Below are positions 1 through 7,618 of a stretch of DNA of 64,000 nucleotides, one piece after another. Origin of the DNA: Pseudomonas frederiksbergensis (GTDB taxonomy: Bacteria > Pseudomonadota > Gammaproteobacteria > Pseudomonadales > Pseudomonadaceae); contig NZ_MOBP01000007.1 of the NCBI RefSeq assembly GCF_003732665.1, forward strand, positions 17,275 through 81,274. The letters are read 5' to 3'. Position 1 is the stretch's first letter; each line of letters starts with the position of its first letter. The notes below the pieces were generated by a model that saw only the letters and a program-made list of their open reading frames with translations, had not been told where the DNA came from and searched no databases. Both the position numbers and the translations under genes were made by a program.

Positions 1-3000
1 CAGATCGATGCCAAGCGCGATGTGAGCATGAGTGCGATTGGTGATTTGACGTTGTCTTCGGCGGCCGATGAACAGCATGCCTATGGGGCGAACAAGAAGT
101 TTGTAAGTCAGGAGGATCATGTTCAGCAGGTGTCTACGACGGTTAATGCGGGGGGCAACATTACCCTCAGTGCCGGCAAGGACCTGGACCTGATCGCGAG
201 TAGGGTGAGTGCTGGGGATGAGGCTTACCTGTTTGCTGGCGATAACGTCAACATGCAGACGGCGGACAACGTCGATTATTCCTATTACACGAAAACCAAG
301 AAGGGCTCATTCGGCAAGAAAAAATCGACGATGACCGAGACCGAATCGGATGTCTCCGTCAGCTCGAGTGTGTCGGCTACGAACAAACTGGTCATCTCCG
401 CTGGCGAGGATTTCAACGCCACCGGTGCCAAGCTGACGAGTGATGGAACGTTGCTCGCGACTGCAGGTGGCGACATCAATCTCAATGCCGCCGAAGACTA
501 CGCCAGTCAGGCCAGCGCCTCGTCCAAGAAGGGTTGGACCTCCAGCAAGTCCAGCAGCTCGGAAATCACCCAGACCCGTTTGAACAGTACTGAACTGGTC
601 GCCAAAAACATCGAACTGAAAGCCGATAACGACATCTCGCTGACGGCTGCTGCATTGCGTGCTGAAGAAGCGGTGAAGATCACTGCCGGTAATGACGTGC
701 TGATCGGTGCCGACCAGGAAACGCAAACCTCTTCCCAGTCGAAAAGCTCCAGCAAGGGCGGTGTGACGGTCACGGGCTGGCTGTCCTCCACGCAAAAATC
801 GCAGCAAGGGCAATCCACCTCCACCCAAAGCATCGGCAGTGATATCAGCGGCAACAGCATTCAGATCAAGAGTGGCCGCGATACAACCGTTGAAGGCAGC
901 ACACTGGTGGCGGACAAAGACATCGGCATCAATGCCGGTCGTAACCTGGAGATCACCAGTGCGGAAAACACTGAAACCTCCAGCTCCAAATCCGGCAGCA
1001 AGAAAATCGGTGAAATAGGTACTTCCTGGTGGCAGGGCGCGACAGGGATTCTCAAAACCAAAGAAGCCGATGAATACACGTCCACCCGCCAGTCGGGCAG
1101 CCAGATCGCATCGTTGGGCGGCAATATCAGCCTGACGGCGGGTGATCACTACACCCAGACGGCCAGTCAATTGGTCGCGCCTAAGGGTGATATCGACATC
1201 ACCGCCAAGCATGTCGATATCGAAGCCGGTTTCGACACCATGGAGTCCAGCAAAACCGCCAGTACCAGTCGTACGGCGATCGGCGGCACGGTGAGCATTC
1301 CGCTGCTTGATGCCTTGCGTGGCATTCAGCAGATGGGCGAAGCGGCGCAGAAAACCAGTGACGACAGGATGGTCGCGTTGGCTGCGGTGAATGCGGCGAT
1401 GAGTGCCAATCAGGCTTTGGACGCGGGTCAGGCATTGATGAAAGATCCGACAACCGGGATCAAGATCAGCGTCAATCTCAGTGACAGCCGCAGTCATAGC
1501 GAAAGCAGTCAAAGCGGCCGCAACGTGGTGGGCAGTGATGTAGTGGCTGGCGGTAATGTAAAAGTCGTTGCCACCGGTGATGGCGCTAACAGTGATATCA
1601 ACGTTGTCGGAAGTCGCATCGAGGGCGGTGGCGATGTCAGTCTCAAGGCTGACGGTGAGATTAATCTGCTCTCAGCGCAAAACACCGCGCATCAGGAAAG
1701 CACCAATGGCAATTCTGGTTGGAATGCCGGGATTGGGTTCAGCTTCGGCGGTTCGCAAAACGGCTTTACCCTGGACTTGGCGGCGAATGCCGGGCGCGGC
1801 ATGGCTGATGGCGACGACGTCACCCAGACCAACACGTATATCAAGGGTGGCAACAGCGTCAAACTTGAGAGTGGTGGCGACACCAACATCAAGGGCGCAG
1901 TCGTCTCCGCTGACCAGGTGAAGGTCAACGTAGGCGGCGATCTGAACATCGAGAGCCTGCAGGACACTAGCACCTACACCTCCAAACAAGAAAGCGCGAA
2001 CGTCGGTGTCAGTATCTGTGTTCCACCGTTCTGTGTCGGTGCGAGCACTATCAGTGGCGGCGTCGCTTCGCAACATATGCAGAGTGATTACGCCAGTGTC
2101 AGCGAACAATCGGGGATCAAGGCTGGTAACGGAGGCTTCCAGGTCGAAGTCGCCGGTAATACCGACCTCAAGGGCGCAGTCATCGCCAGCACCGATAAAG
2201 CAGTTGCTGATGGCAAAAACACCCTGAGCACCGGCACCCTGACCAGCTCCGACATCAAGAACAAGGCTGAGTACGACGCCACCAGCGTCAACTTGAGCGG
2301 CGGCTATGGCGGTGACATCGGTCTTGATGCCAAAGGCAATGCCAGCGCGACAGCTAATCCAAATGGACCCAAGGCACCGAGTAACGGCGGGGTAAGCGTT
2401 AACACTCCGGTCGTGCTGTACGCCGGAGGCAGCTCCAGCAGCACCACCCACAGCGGTATCAGCGGTGCAGCGGTCACCATCACCAATACAGTCAAACAAC
2501 AGGAGTTGACGGGACAGACGGCAGAACAGGCCGTTGCGTCTATCAATACTGATGTTTCCAGCGATCGTGACGGTAGCAACAAACTCAAGCCGATCTTCGA
2601 TGCGCAAGAAATTGGTGTGGACTTCGAGATCGTTGGCAAGTTTGTGCAGAACGTTTCCCAGTACATCGATAGTCGTGCACGGGAAATTGATCAGAAGAAA
2701 GGTCAGGCCGAGGCGGAAAAGGCGGCATCGAATGATACGACCTTGTCTGAAACAGATCGGATAGAGCACCTCGAGAATTATCAGGCGCTCAATCAAGAGA
2801 TCAAGGCAATCGGCGAAAACTGGGGGGCAGGAGGCACCTACCGGCAAATCGCGACAGCCCTGGTTGCAGGTATCAGCGGCAACGTGGCCGGCAGCGGCGC
2901 CCAGTTCGCGCAAAACATGGTGGTCAACTACGTCCAGCAACAGGGCTCGGCGTATATCGGCGAACTGGTGAAAAAGGGTTTGAAGGAAGGCAGCCCTGAA

Positions 3001-4269
3001 CACGCAGCGTTGCATGCGATTCTCGGCTGTGCCGGCGCTGCTGCCAGTAATCAGAGTTGCTCGGCTGGTGCTTTGGGTGGTTCTGCCGCCAGTGTATTGG
3101 CAGGGCTGTTTGCAGATTCCGACCCGAACGAAACCGCTGTAGAGCGTGAAGCCAAACGCAACATCATCACCAGCCTGGTGACCGGTATTGCGGCCATGAG
3201 TAACCCTAACGGTGCGGCTACCGCGAACAATGCGGCCACGGCGAATGTGGATAACAACTGGTTGGCGACACAGCAGTACGTTCAGGCGAAAAAAGAGATT
3301 GATGCCGAACCCAATGTCCTCAAAAAACTGGCAATCGCTGGAAAGTGGCAGATCACCTCATTGCGGCAGGATTTGCTGACGGGCTCGGGTGTTCTGAAAG
3401 GATTCACTGACGGCATGGCAGGCGCAGGTTTAGGCACTTTGGATAGCGCCGTTACGCTCTTGACCGACCCGGCGCAGAGCTGGGAGGCCGTTAAAGAATT
3501 TGCGGGTTCCGATGAGGCCCAGGCGCTGTTGGGTGAAAAAGTAGCTGCTGCGTTCAAGTCCCAAATTGATCAGATTGGTACGGCTGTAGTCGAGGGGGGC
3601 GATGACAACGCAGAGAATCTCGGTAGGCAAATGGGCCAAGCGGTGGCGCTGGTTGTACAACTGATGATTGGCGGAGGAAGCAGCTCAGCAAGCAGCGCAC
3701 TTACGCTCTCGCGAATGGGGATCGATGTCTCCGTCAACACCGTCAAGAAAATCGGTGCATCGGTTGATATTAACGCTGTGAAAACTCAGATCAGCAAGCT
3801 CCAAGGCGTCCTGCGGGATACGGATGTGCCGGTGATTGAACCGCCGGTCGTTCCGCCGAAAGTGGACGTCCCCCCTACGAAGGTGCCTGACATCCCAGTT
3901 GGGACAGGTAAAACTGGTACGGTTTGGGACTCGATCAAATCGGAGGGGCCGCTACACCCTGGTTCGGTGATTCCTCAATCTTTTGAATTTAGTCTTGATA
4001 GTGGCGAAAAAATATGGGTTGACGGTAATGCTACAAAACACATTGCTGAGTATGCGGCCTATAAAGCGGAAAATTACACGCCTGAGGCTGTACGATTGGC
4101 AAGCCAAGTACAGCTTAGTAGCCTTAAGGCTGCGGTAGAAGCTGCAGCTAATGCTGGGCTGAAGTATCGGGAAGTGATTAATGTTGACGGATGGGAGCTG
4201 ATGTTTGCTCCTGCTAAAACTGCTGATCAGTTTCCAGCCCTATATCATGCCGTCTACAAGTCGAGGTGA
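1..4269 (+). CDS. cdiA: CdiA/FhaB-family contact-dependent toxin, 5' end outside window
   Basis: The reading frame is open from base 1 with no start codon, so only the last 1422 codons are present. Most of it is the low-complexity, Ser/Thr/Gly/Asn-rich beta-helix repeat typical of filamentous haemagglutinin and CdiA proteins (recurring 'AGxDIxLxA' strands). A conserved pre-toxin block follows, with VDNN at codons 1083-1086 in place of the usual VENN. Then come about 180 residues, a proline-rich linker (bases 3829-3900) and a C-terminal domain of about 115 residues (from base 3930, with TKHIAEYA) where GC content falls sharply. By family knowledge the protein is exported by a CdiB partner (not in the window) and delivers the tail to neighbouring cells on contact. 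The tail faintly recalls BECR-fold RNases, but I cannot assign its activity. The downstream gene overlaps or abuts its stop, as expected for cdiI. Confidence 0.85.
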   Translation, partial: QIDAKRDVSMSAIGDLTLSSAADEQHAYGANKKFVSQEDHVQQVSTTVNAGGNITLSAGKDLDLIASRVSAGDEAYLFAGDNVNMQTADNVDYSYYTKTKKGSFGKKKSTMTETESDVSVSSSVSATNKLVISAGEDFNATGAKLTSDGTLLATAGGDINLNAAEDYASQASASSKKGWTSSKSSSSEITQTRLNSTELVAKNIELKADNDISLTAAALRAEEAVKITAGNDVLIGADQETQTSSQSKSSSKGGVTVTGWLSSTQKSQQGQSTSTQSIGSDISGNSIQIKSGRDTTVEGSTLVADKDIGINAGRNLEITSAENTETSSSKSGSKKIGEIGTSWWQGATGILKTKEADEYTSTRQSGSQIASLGGNISLTAGDHYTQTASQLVAPKGDIDITAKHVDIEAGFDTMESSKTASTSRTAIGGTVSIPLLDALRGIQQMGEAAQKTSDDRMVALAAVNAAMSANQALDAGQALMKDPTTGIKISVNLSDSRSHSESSQSGRNVVGSDVVAGGNVKVVATGDGANSDINVVGSRIEGGGDVSLKADGEINLLSAQNTAHQESTNGNSGWNAGIGFSFGGSQNGFTLDLAANAGRGMADGDDVTQTNTYIKGGNSVKLESGGDTNIKGAVVSADQVKVNVGGDLNIESLQDTSTYTSKQESANVGVSICVPPFCVGASTISGGVASQHMQSDYASVSEQSGIKAGNGGFQVEVAGNTDLKGAVIASTDKAVADGKNTLSTGTLTSSDIKNKAEYDATSVNLSGGYGGDIGLDAKGNASATANPNGPKAPSNGGVSVNTPVVLYAGGSSSSTTHSGISGAAVTITNTVKQQELTGQTAEQAVASINTDVSSDRDGSNKLKPIFDAQEIGVDFEIVGKFVQNVSQYIDSRAREIDQKKGQAEAEKAASNDTTLSETDRIEHLENYQALNQEIKAIGENWGAGGTYRQIATALVAGISGNVAGSGAQFAQNMVVNYVQQQGSAYIGELVKKGLKEGSPEHAALHAILGCAGAAASNQSCSAGALGGSAASVLAGLFADSDPNETAVEREAKRNIITSLVTGIAAMSNPNGAATANNAATANVDNNWLATQQYVQAKKEIDAEPNVLKKLAIAGKWQITSLRQDLLTGSGVLKGFTDGMAGAGLGTLDSAVTLLTDPAQSWEAVKEFAGSDEAQALLGEKVAAAFKSQIDQIGTAVVEGGDDNAENLGRQMGQAVALVVQLMIGGGSSSASSALTLSRMGIDVSVNTVKKIGASVDINAVKTQISKLQGVLRDTDVPVIEPPVVPPKVDVPPTKVPDIPVGTGKTGTVWDSIKSEGPLHPGSVIPQSFEFSLDSGEKIWVDGNATKHIAEYAAYKAENYTPEAVRLASQVQLSSLKAAVEAAANAGLKYREVINVDGWELMFAPAKTADQFPALYHAVYKSR

Positions 4270-4271
4270 AA

Positions 4272-4736
4272 ATGTTAAAGGTCGTCAGTGTCAAAGAGCC
4301 CTCCTCGACGAGGATTGAGTTTGGTGAGTATGTGCTGCTTAATGTGGAATTTGATAACGAAAGGCTCCCTCCAGCTCCATTTTATTGGAGAACTGGGGAT
4401 TTTGTCGGCTCATTGGTAGAGGTTGGAATCAATCGAAAAAGTGGCGCCGTGGCAAAGGTTGGGCTTATTGCTTATGGAGAACCAAAATCGCTCTTCAGTG
4501 AATCTAAATACTGGGGAGGTGTTTCCATCGCTGGTATTCCGATATTGAATGTTGATGGCTGGCCCATTGATAGATATAAAGACGAGGTTGGTTATTTTAC
4601 TGTGGAAGAGAGTGAGCTGTGTTTTGTACTGTTGTTTTCACCTGATAATGCCGTTCAGTCTGTGTATGAATCATTTGGTGTTAGATTTGGTGTTAATTCA
4701 AACTATGATCTGGTTTGGATTGCTGTAAAAAAGTAA
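4272..4736 (+). CDS. Putative immunity protein of the CdiA toxin (CdiI-like)
   Basis: This gene encodes 154 residues directly behind cdiA. A GTG at 4266 would overlap the cdiA stop by 4 bases, but the ATG at 4272 has GAGG (4263-4266) at good spacing, so I start there. The protein is AT-rich in codon use, soluble and without signal peptide or membrane segment, as expected for a cytoplasmic immunity protein that binds and neutralises the incoming toxin tail. No known immunity family was recognised. The assignment rests on position, size, composition and translational coupling. It would protect the producing cell and its siblings. Confidence 0.65.
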   Translation: MLKVVSVKEPSSTRIEFGEYVLLNVEFDNERLPPAPFYWRTGDFVGSLVEVGINRKSGAVAKVGLIAYGEPKSLFSESKYWGGVSIAGIPILNVDGWPIDRYKDEVGYFTVEESELCFVLLFSPDNAVQSVYESFGVRFGVNSNYDLVWIAVKK

Positions 4737-4748
4737 TCTGTTAGTGTG

Positions 4749-4815
4749 AAAAAGGGGGTGGGTTTATTTGTTTGGTCGATGTGCTGGTCAGGAAATGAAT
4801 CGGTCCCTTTTTTTT
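4749..4815. repeat. Hairpin repeat copy 1 (degenerate)
   Basis: Diverged copy of the GGGGACGGATTTATTT hairpin: it has AAAAAGGGGGTGGGTTTATTT, a loop containing GGTCAGG, and AATGAATCGGTCCCTTTTTT. It starts 12 bases after the cdiI stop and marks the left edge of the orphan toxin array. Confidence 0.75.
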
Positions 4816-4871
4816 GAGACGCTAAAGTCCATTGGGTGACTGAGAAGGCTTATATGGCGTTTTATATAGAG

Positions 4872-4936
4872 GAAAAGGGGGCGGATTTATTTGTTTGACT
4901 TAGGCCAGTCGAAAAATAAATCTGTCCCATTTTTTG
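4872..4936. repeat. Hairpin repeat copy 2
   Basis: Near-complete copy: left arm AAAAGGGGGCGGATTTATTT, loop with TTAGGCCAGTCG, right arm AAATAAATCTGTCCCATTTT. It lies at the start of a 255-bp duplication (the other copy begins at 7296). A toxin tail reading frame begins directly behind it. The 53 bases between copies 1 and 2 hold only a possible gene tail reading FFETLKSIG and a stop. Confidence 0.8.
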
Positions 4937-5098
4937 GAAGGAAAGCACTTCATTATTGTTGATAGTGTTCAGTCTGTTGATGACGTAAATTACTATATGA
5001 CACGAGACCTGTATGTCGGGCCAAGAGGTGTTCAGCAAGGGTGGTTAGATGGCGCAATGTCAACAGGCGTTAATGCCGTTGTGATAGGGGAGGGATAA
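4937..5098 (+). pseudogene. Orphan toxin tail fragment A
   Basis: Open reading of 53 codons starting right after a hairpin repeat (EGKHFIIVDSVQSVDD, then YYMTRDLYVGPRG, ending NAVVIGEG) and stopping with TAA. It has no start codon or ribosome binding site. Its last base is the A of the next gene's ATG (TAATG), the junction usual for a toxin/immunity pair. It is best read as the C-terminal end of a displaced polymorphic toxin domain. A near-identical copy lies at 7364-7525. The toxin activity cannot be named from this fragment. Confidence 0.6.
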
Positions 5099-5409
5099 TG
5101 AATGTCGGTGATATTGTTGAGCTAGAGGGCTGGCTGGTTATTATTGATTATAAGCTTTTCCTCATGCCAGAGAACTATTCAGAAAGTTATGAAGATGGTG
5201 AAAAAATTGAGATGTCTAACCCTGAAATAATGTTTTCTGTGATGGATGAAATCCTTCCCTTGGGCGGAGGAAAGAGCTTTATATTTCATAAGTCTAAGGT
5301 TTTAGGGGGCTTGATAGAGCTTTCGCCGATGAAGATTAAGCCAACAGCTTTATCTGTAGAGGAGAGAGGGCGTGGTTTTATTTCTATAGATATTGAGGGT
5401 GATGTTTAA
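5098..5409 (+). CDS. Orphan immunity protein A
   Basis: This gene encodes 103 residues from an ATG that overlaps the stop of toxin tail A by one base. The protein is acidic, has no signal peptide or membrane segment, and begins MNVGDIVELEGWLVIID. I do not recognise its family. Position behind a toxin tail, AT-rich composition and size support an immunity function. It appears intact, unlike the second copy of its 5' end at 7525, which is broken. Kept without a working toxin gene, it could protect against strains that still deploy this toxin. Confidence 0.6.
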   Translation: MNVGDIVELEGWLVIIDYKLFLMPENYSESYEDGEKIEMSNPEIMFSVMDEILPLGGGKSFIFHKSKVLGGLIELSPMKIKPTALSVEERGRGFISIDIEGDV

Positions 5410-5412
5410 AAA

Positions 5413-5487
5413 CATAAAGCTCGGTACGAGGATTTCCTAAAGAAGAGACAGAATGTTAAGTCCGGTGACTGGCTAGATTACTTGTAG
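5413..5487 (+). pseudogene. Relic of another toxin C-terminus
   Basis: Directly after immunity gene A, a short frame reads HKARYEDFLKKRQ, then NVKSGDWLDYL and a stop. It has no start codon and resembles the extreme C-terminus of a longer, basic protein, probably another toxin domain. No immunity gene follows before the next hairpin repeat at 5498. The call is tentative because of its length. Confidence 0.35.
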
Positions 5488-5497
5488 ATGCAAAAAG

Positions 5498-5537
5498 GAG
5501 AAAAGGGGACGAGAAAAGGGGACGGATTTATTTGTTT
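5498..5537. repeat. Hairpin repeat copy 3 (left arm only)
   Basis: GAGAAAAGGGGACGAGAAAAGGGGACGG followed by ATTTATTTGTTTGAT: a tandem duplication of the left arm start, with no right arm. Coding sequence of a toxin tail follows immediately. Confidence 0.7.
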
Positions 5538-5864
5538 GATGGGGTTGCAACTACTCGTGTCGGACGGTGGATGTCACCCAACGAGTTATCTCAGATGCAG
5601 AATAGTGGTAACGTAGTTCAAGGCAGCGGCGGGCAAACCTTTATTTCTATCAATGGCTCTTTGGATTTCAAGGGGGCGGCGCCGAAAGGTTCTGTTTACG
5701 TTGAGTTCGATGTTCCCGCGAATAGTTTGTTACAAGGAGGTAAAGAGGGGTGGTTCAAAATGATCGGTCCTGATGCCATGAGTTCGCAGCAATTTTTGCT
5801 TAATAAGCAAGGTGGCGTGCAGCTTCCCGGTGTGAAAAATATACGTATTGTAGATGGTAAGTGA
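5538..5864 (+). pseudogene. Orphan toxin tail, TreTu-like ADP-ribosyltransferase domain
   Basis: The frame continues straight out of a hairpin repeat, and the only upstream start is a TTG inside the repeat, so this is a domain without its delivery protein. It reads VGRWMSPNELSQMQNSG, then YVEFDVPANSLLQGG, GWFKMIGP and a short tail. The GRWMS..E...M and 'YVEFDVP..SL..GG..GW.K..GP' pattern matches, from memory, TreTu-type toxins that ADP-ribosylate EF-Tu. About 108 residues remain, close to a full domain. The stop overlaps the next gene, its likely immunity partner. Expression as a toxin is doubtful because no export portion is present. Confidence 0.55.
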
Positions 5865-5872
5865 GGCTGGTT

Positions 5873-6160
5873 ATGAACATTAAATATTTTGATGAAAGTA
5901 TTAAGCCTTTGATGAAAGGATATTCTTTCAAGTATGCAGCGTTTTTAGAAGGCGATTTCGGTGATCTTGAAAGGGTTGAGTTTGAAGGTGATAACAAAGT
6001 AGGAGGAGTGGAGTTCTGGTCCAAGGGATGGGTCGGGGCTGATGTTTATGATTGTGTATTGGATGAGCAGATTTTTAATGTTTTGCTTTCTCCTGAAGAA
6101 TCGGGATTGGCTGAGGGGATGCTCTTTAAGATGTTAGAAAGTCTAGGCTTAAAGATCTAA
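5873..6160 (+). CDS. Putative immunity protein for the TreTu-like toxin
   Basis: This gene encodes 95 residues. An in-frame GTG at 5861 overlaps the toxin stop, but the ATG at 5873 has GAGG at 5862-5865 seven bases upstream and is preferred. The protein is small, acidic and soluble (FGDLERVEFEGDN, then GGVEFWSKGWVGADVYD), with no signal peptide. Partnership with the preceding TreTu-like domain is inferred from the coupled arrangement. The family was not recognised with certainty. Confidence 0.6.
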   Translation: MNIKYFDESIKPLMKGYSFKYAAFLEGDFGDLERVEFEGDNKVGGVEFWSKGWVGADVYDCVLDEQIFNVLLSPEESGLAEGMLFKMLESLGLKI

Positions 6161-6236
6161 CGCTATTCTGTGTGAATGGGGTTGTAATGTTGGGGGGGTA
6201 GATAGCTACTCTCTTGTTTATTTGAAAGAAAAGAAA

Positions 6237-6316
6237 GAAAAGGGGACGAAAGAAAAGGGGACAGATTTATTTGTTTTGCTTAGGTCAGTCAGAAAATAAA
6301 TCCGTCCCCTTTTTTC
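6237..6316. repeat. Hairpin repeat copy 4
   Basis: Full copy with an extra tandem piece of left arm (GAAAGGGGACG-like) at its front. Arms AAAAGGGGACAGATTTATTT and AAATAAATCCGTCCCCTTTT flank a loop with TTAGGTCAGTCAG. The T-run after the right arm could end transcription in the + direction. A toxin frame starts immediately after it. Confidence 0.8.
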
Positions 6317-6734
6317 TCTTAGGCTTAAACTTGCAATTGAGGCGGGTATTCCGCGATCCTTGGATCAAGTTTGGGGGGCGTCACTGGATGATCTTGTACA
6401 AATGTACAAGATGGATGGTGCGAAAACTATGCCTAAACCTCCTAGTCCAGGTAGCTCAGGAAATGCTCAAGTATTTACGGTGGAAGGGCATCCTTTAATT
6501 AAAGAAGTGCAGTTTAGTCCTGCAAGTGATGTGTCCACTCATGGCGGTCAGTATTATAAATTTACCTTTGCGGATGGTACCAAAGTGAAAGTCATTGATC
6601 CTCTGAACTACAAGGTACAATATAAAGCTAATCCTGCCGGCGTATTTGAAGCGAACCTTGAAAAAAATACAGTGTTTTATAATGCGGCAGGCCAAGGTCT
6701 GACTTATAAAAACGATATGTGGATGCTGAAATGA
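6315..6734 (+). pseudogene. Orphan CdiA-type toxin tail C
   Basis: An open frame emerges from the right arm of a hairpin repeat and runs 139 codons to a TGA. It begins SLRLKLAIEAGIPRSLDQ, has a short proline-rich hinge (PKPPSPGSSG), and then a compact domain with GHPLIKEVQFSP, YYKFTFADGTKVKVIDP and a C-terminal WMLK. The hinge-plus-domain layout is that of a CdiA C-terminal toxin, probably nearly complete but lacking the export part. Its only upstream starts are non-standard and have no ribosome binding site. The ATGA junction with the next gene suggests a cognate immunity gene. I cannot state its activity. Confidence 0.6.
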
Positions 6735-7297
6735 GTAACTTTAGTTGGAATGCGCCTATAGTTCCTGGTATGACGTTGGCTGGTATCAAGTTAGGCTCTG
6801 ATCTTGAAGATTTTAAGGCTTTGATCAAGGTGTATTGTGTTGATTTTGTAAGTGGTCTCTACAAGTTTCCAGAGGCGCCGCTGTTTTTGCTTGCAGTTAA
6901 TGAGCAGCAGGATCGAATATATTTTAAGTTTACTGTTGCTGACGTTGCCCTTACTGGATGGTACAGCCAGTTTCCCGAGTCGAAGCTGGTTTCATCTGAG
7001 ACAAGAGCATTGGTAGTTGGATTTTTAGATAAAAAAGTATCTAGTGTTTCTGTCTGGATGTTTGATTACTTCGATGTGTTGGGGGATAAAAAACTCACAT
7101 ATTCATATCAAGGCTGTTTGGCGGACGGTACTCGACTGGGTTCGAGAATGGATGTGGCCGCTTCTTTCTATGATCTGGTTTATGATGAGGCGGAAGAGTG
7201 GTTTTATGAGAAGTCTGGTGGAGTAATCCTCGGTGGAGGGGGGGGGGACTTGGAGGACTTTGAGGATCAAGAAGTAGCTATGATCATGGTTATTTGA
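6731..7297 (+). CDS. Putative immunity protein for toxin tail C
   Basis: This gene encodes 188 residues. The ATG at 6731 overlaps the toxin stop as ATGA; an in-frame GTG at 6719 lies inside the toxin gene and is less likely. The protein starts MSNFSWNAPIVPGMTLAG and is soluble and acidic, with a glycine run (GGGGG at about bases 7232-7246) near the C-terminus that coincides with a run of G bases and might be a slippage site. The 'W..PI.PG.T.AGI.LG' opening is shared, as I recall, by several large immunity families, but I do not name one. The stop lies inside the start of hairpin copy 5. Confidence 0.6.
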   Translation: MSNFSWNAPIVPGMTLAGIKLGSDLEDFKALIKVYCVDFVSGLYKFPEAPLFLLAVNEQQDRIYFKFTVADVALTGWYSQFPESKLVSSETRALVVGFLDKKVSSVSVWMFDYFDVLGDKKLTYSYQGCLADGTRLGSRMDVAASFYDLVYDEAEEWFYEKSGGVILGGGGGDLEDFEDQEVAMIMVI

Positions 7298-7363
7298 GGA
7301 AAAGGGGACGGATTTATTTGTTTGACTTAGGCCAGTCGAAAAATAAATCTGTCCAATTTTTTG
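7297..7363. repeat. Hairpin repeat copy 5
   Basis: Full copy (AAAAGGGGACGGATTTATTT, loop with TTAGGCCAGTCG, right arm AAATAAATCTGTCCAATTTT), almost identical to copy 2. It opens the second copy of the 255-bp duplication. Confidence 0.8.
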
Positions 7364-7525
7364 GAAGGAAAGCACTTCATTATTGTTGATAGTGTTCAGT
7401 CGGTTGATGACATAAATTACTATATGACACGAGACCCGTATGTCGGGCCAAGAGGTGTTCAGCAAGGGTGGTTAGATGGCGCAATGTCAACAGGCGTTAA
7501 TGCCATTGTGATAGGGAAGGGATAA
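7364..7525 (+). pseudogene. Orphan toxin tail fragment A', duplicate
   Basis: Near-identical duplicate of the fragment at 4937-5098, with a few substitutions (DDIN for DDVN, RDPYVG for RDLYVG, NAIVIGKG for NAVVIGEG). It has the same 53-codon length and the same TAATG junction with a following immunity start, but here the immunity gene is broken. No start codon precedes it. Confidence 0.6.
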
Positions 7526-7602
7526 TGAATGTCGGCGATATTGTTGAGCTGAAAGAAAAGGGGACGGATTTATTTGTTTGGCTTAGGTCAGTCGGAAAAT
7601 AA
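7525..7602 (+). pseudogene. Immunity gene A', truncated by hairpin repeat after nine codons
   Basis: ATG AAT GTC GGC... encodes MNVGDIVEL exactly as in the intact gene at 5098. The frame then runs into hairpin copy 6 (KEKGTDLFVW...) and stops at 7600. The remaining 94 or so residues are missing, so it cannot work as an immunity protein. Confidence 0.75.
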
Positions 7603-7618
7603 ATCCGTCCCCTTTTTT
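7553..7618. repeat. Hairpin repeat copy 6 (best copy)
   Basis: A perfect inverted repeat with 20-base arms: AAAAGGGGACGGATTTATTT at 7556-7575 and its exact complement at 7597-7616. The 21-base loop holds GGCTTAGGTCAGTCGG. The arms end in A-runs and T-runs, so it could act as a terminator in both directions. Confidence 0.9.

Larger units (their letters stand above)
4869..5123. repeat. 255-bp direct repeat, copy 1 (partner 7296-7550)
   Basis: Bases 4869-5123 and 7296-7550 are the same length and differ at only a handful of positions. Each has a hairpin repeat, the toxin tail fragment, and the first 26 bases of the immunity gene. The identity ends exactly where hairpin copy 6 begins in the second copy. 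Confidence 0.85.
7296..7550. repeat. 255-bp direct repeat, copy 2 (partner 4869-5123)
   Basis: Second copy of the duplication. It carries hairpin copy 5, toxin tail fragment A' and the first nine codons of the immunity gene. The remaining immunity sequence is absent and hairpin copy 6 takes its place. Confidence 0.85.

Noticed and set aside
307..3015. Long minus-strand frames opposite cdiA
   Set aside because: They follow the repeat structure of cdiA in antisense and have no ribosome sites or motifs.
5532..5537. TTG start for the TreTu-like fragment inside the hairpin repeat
   Set aside because: It lies in the repeat arm with no ribosome site; the frame is better read as a toxin tail cut off from its parent.
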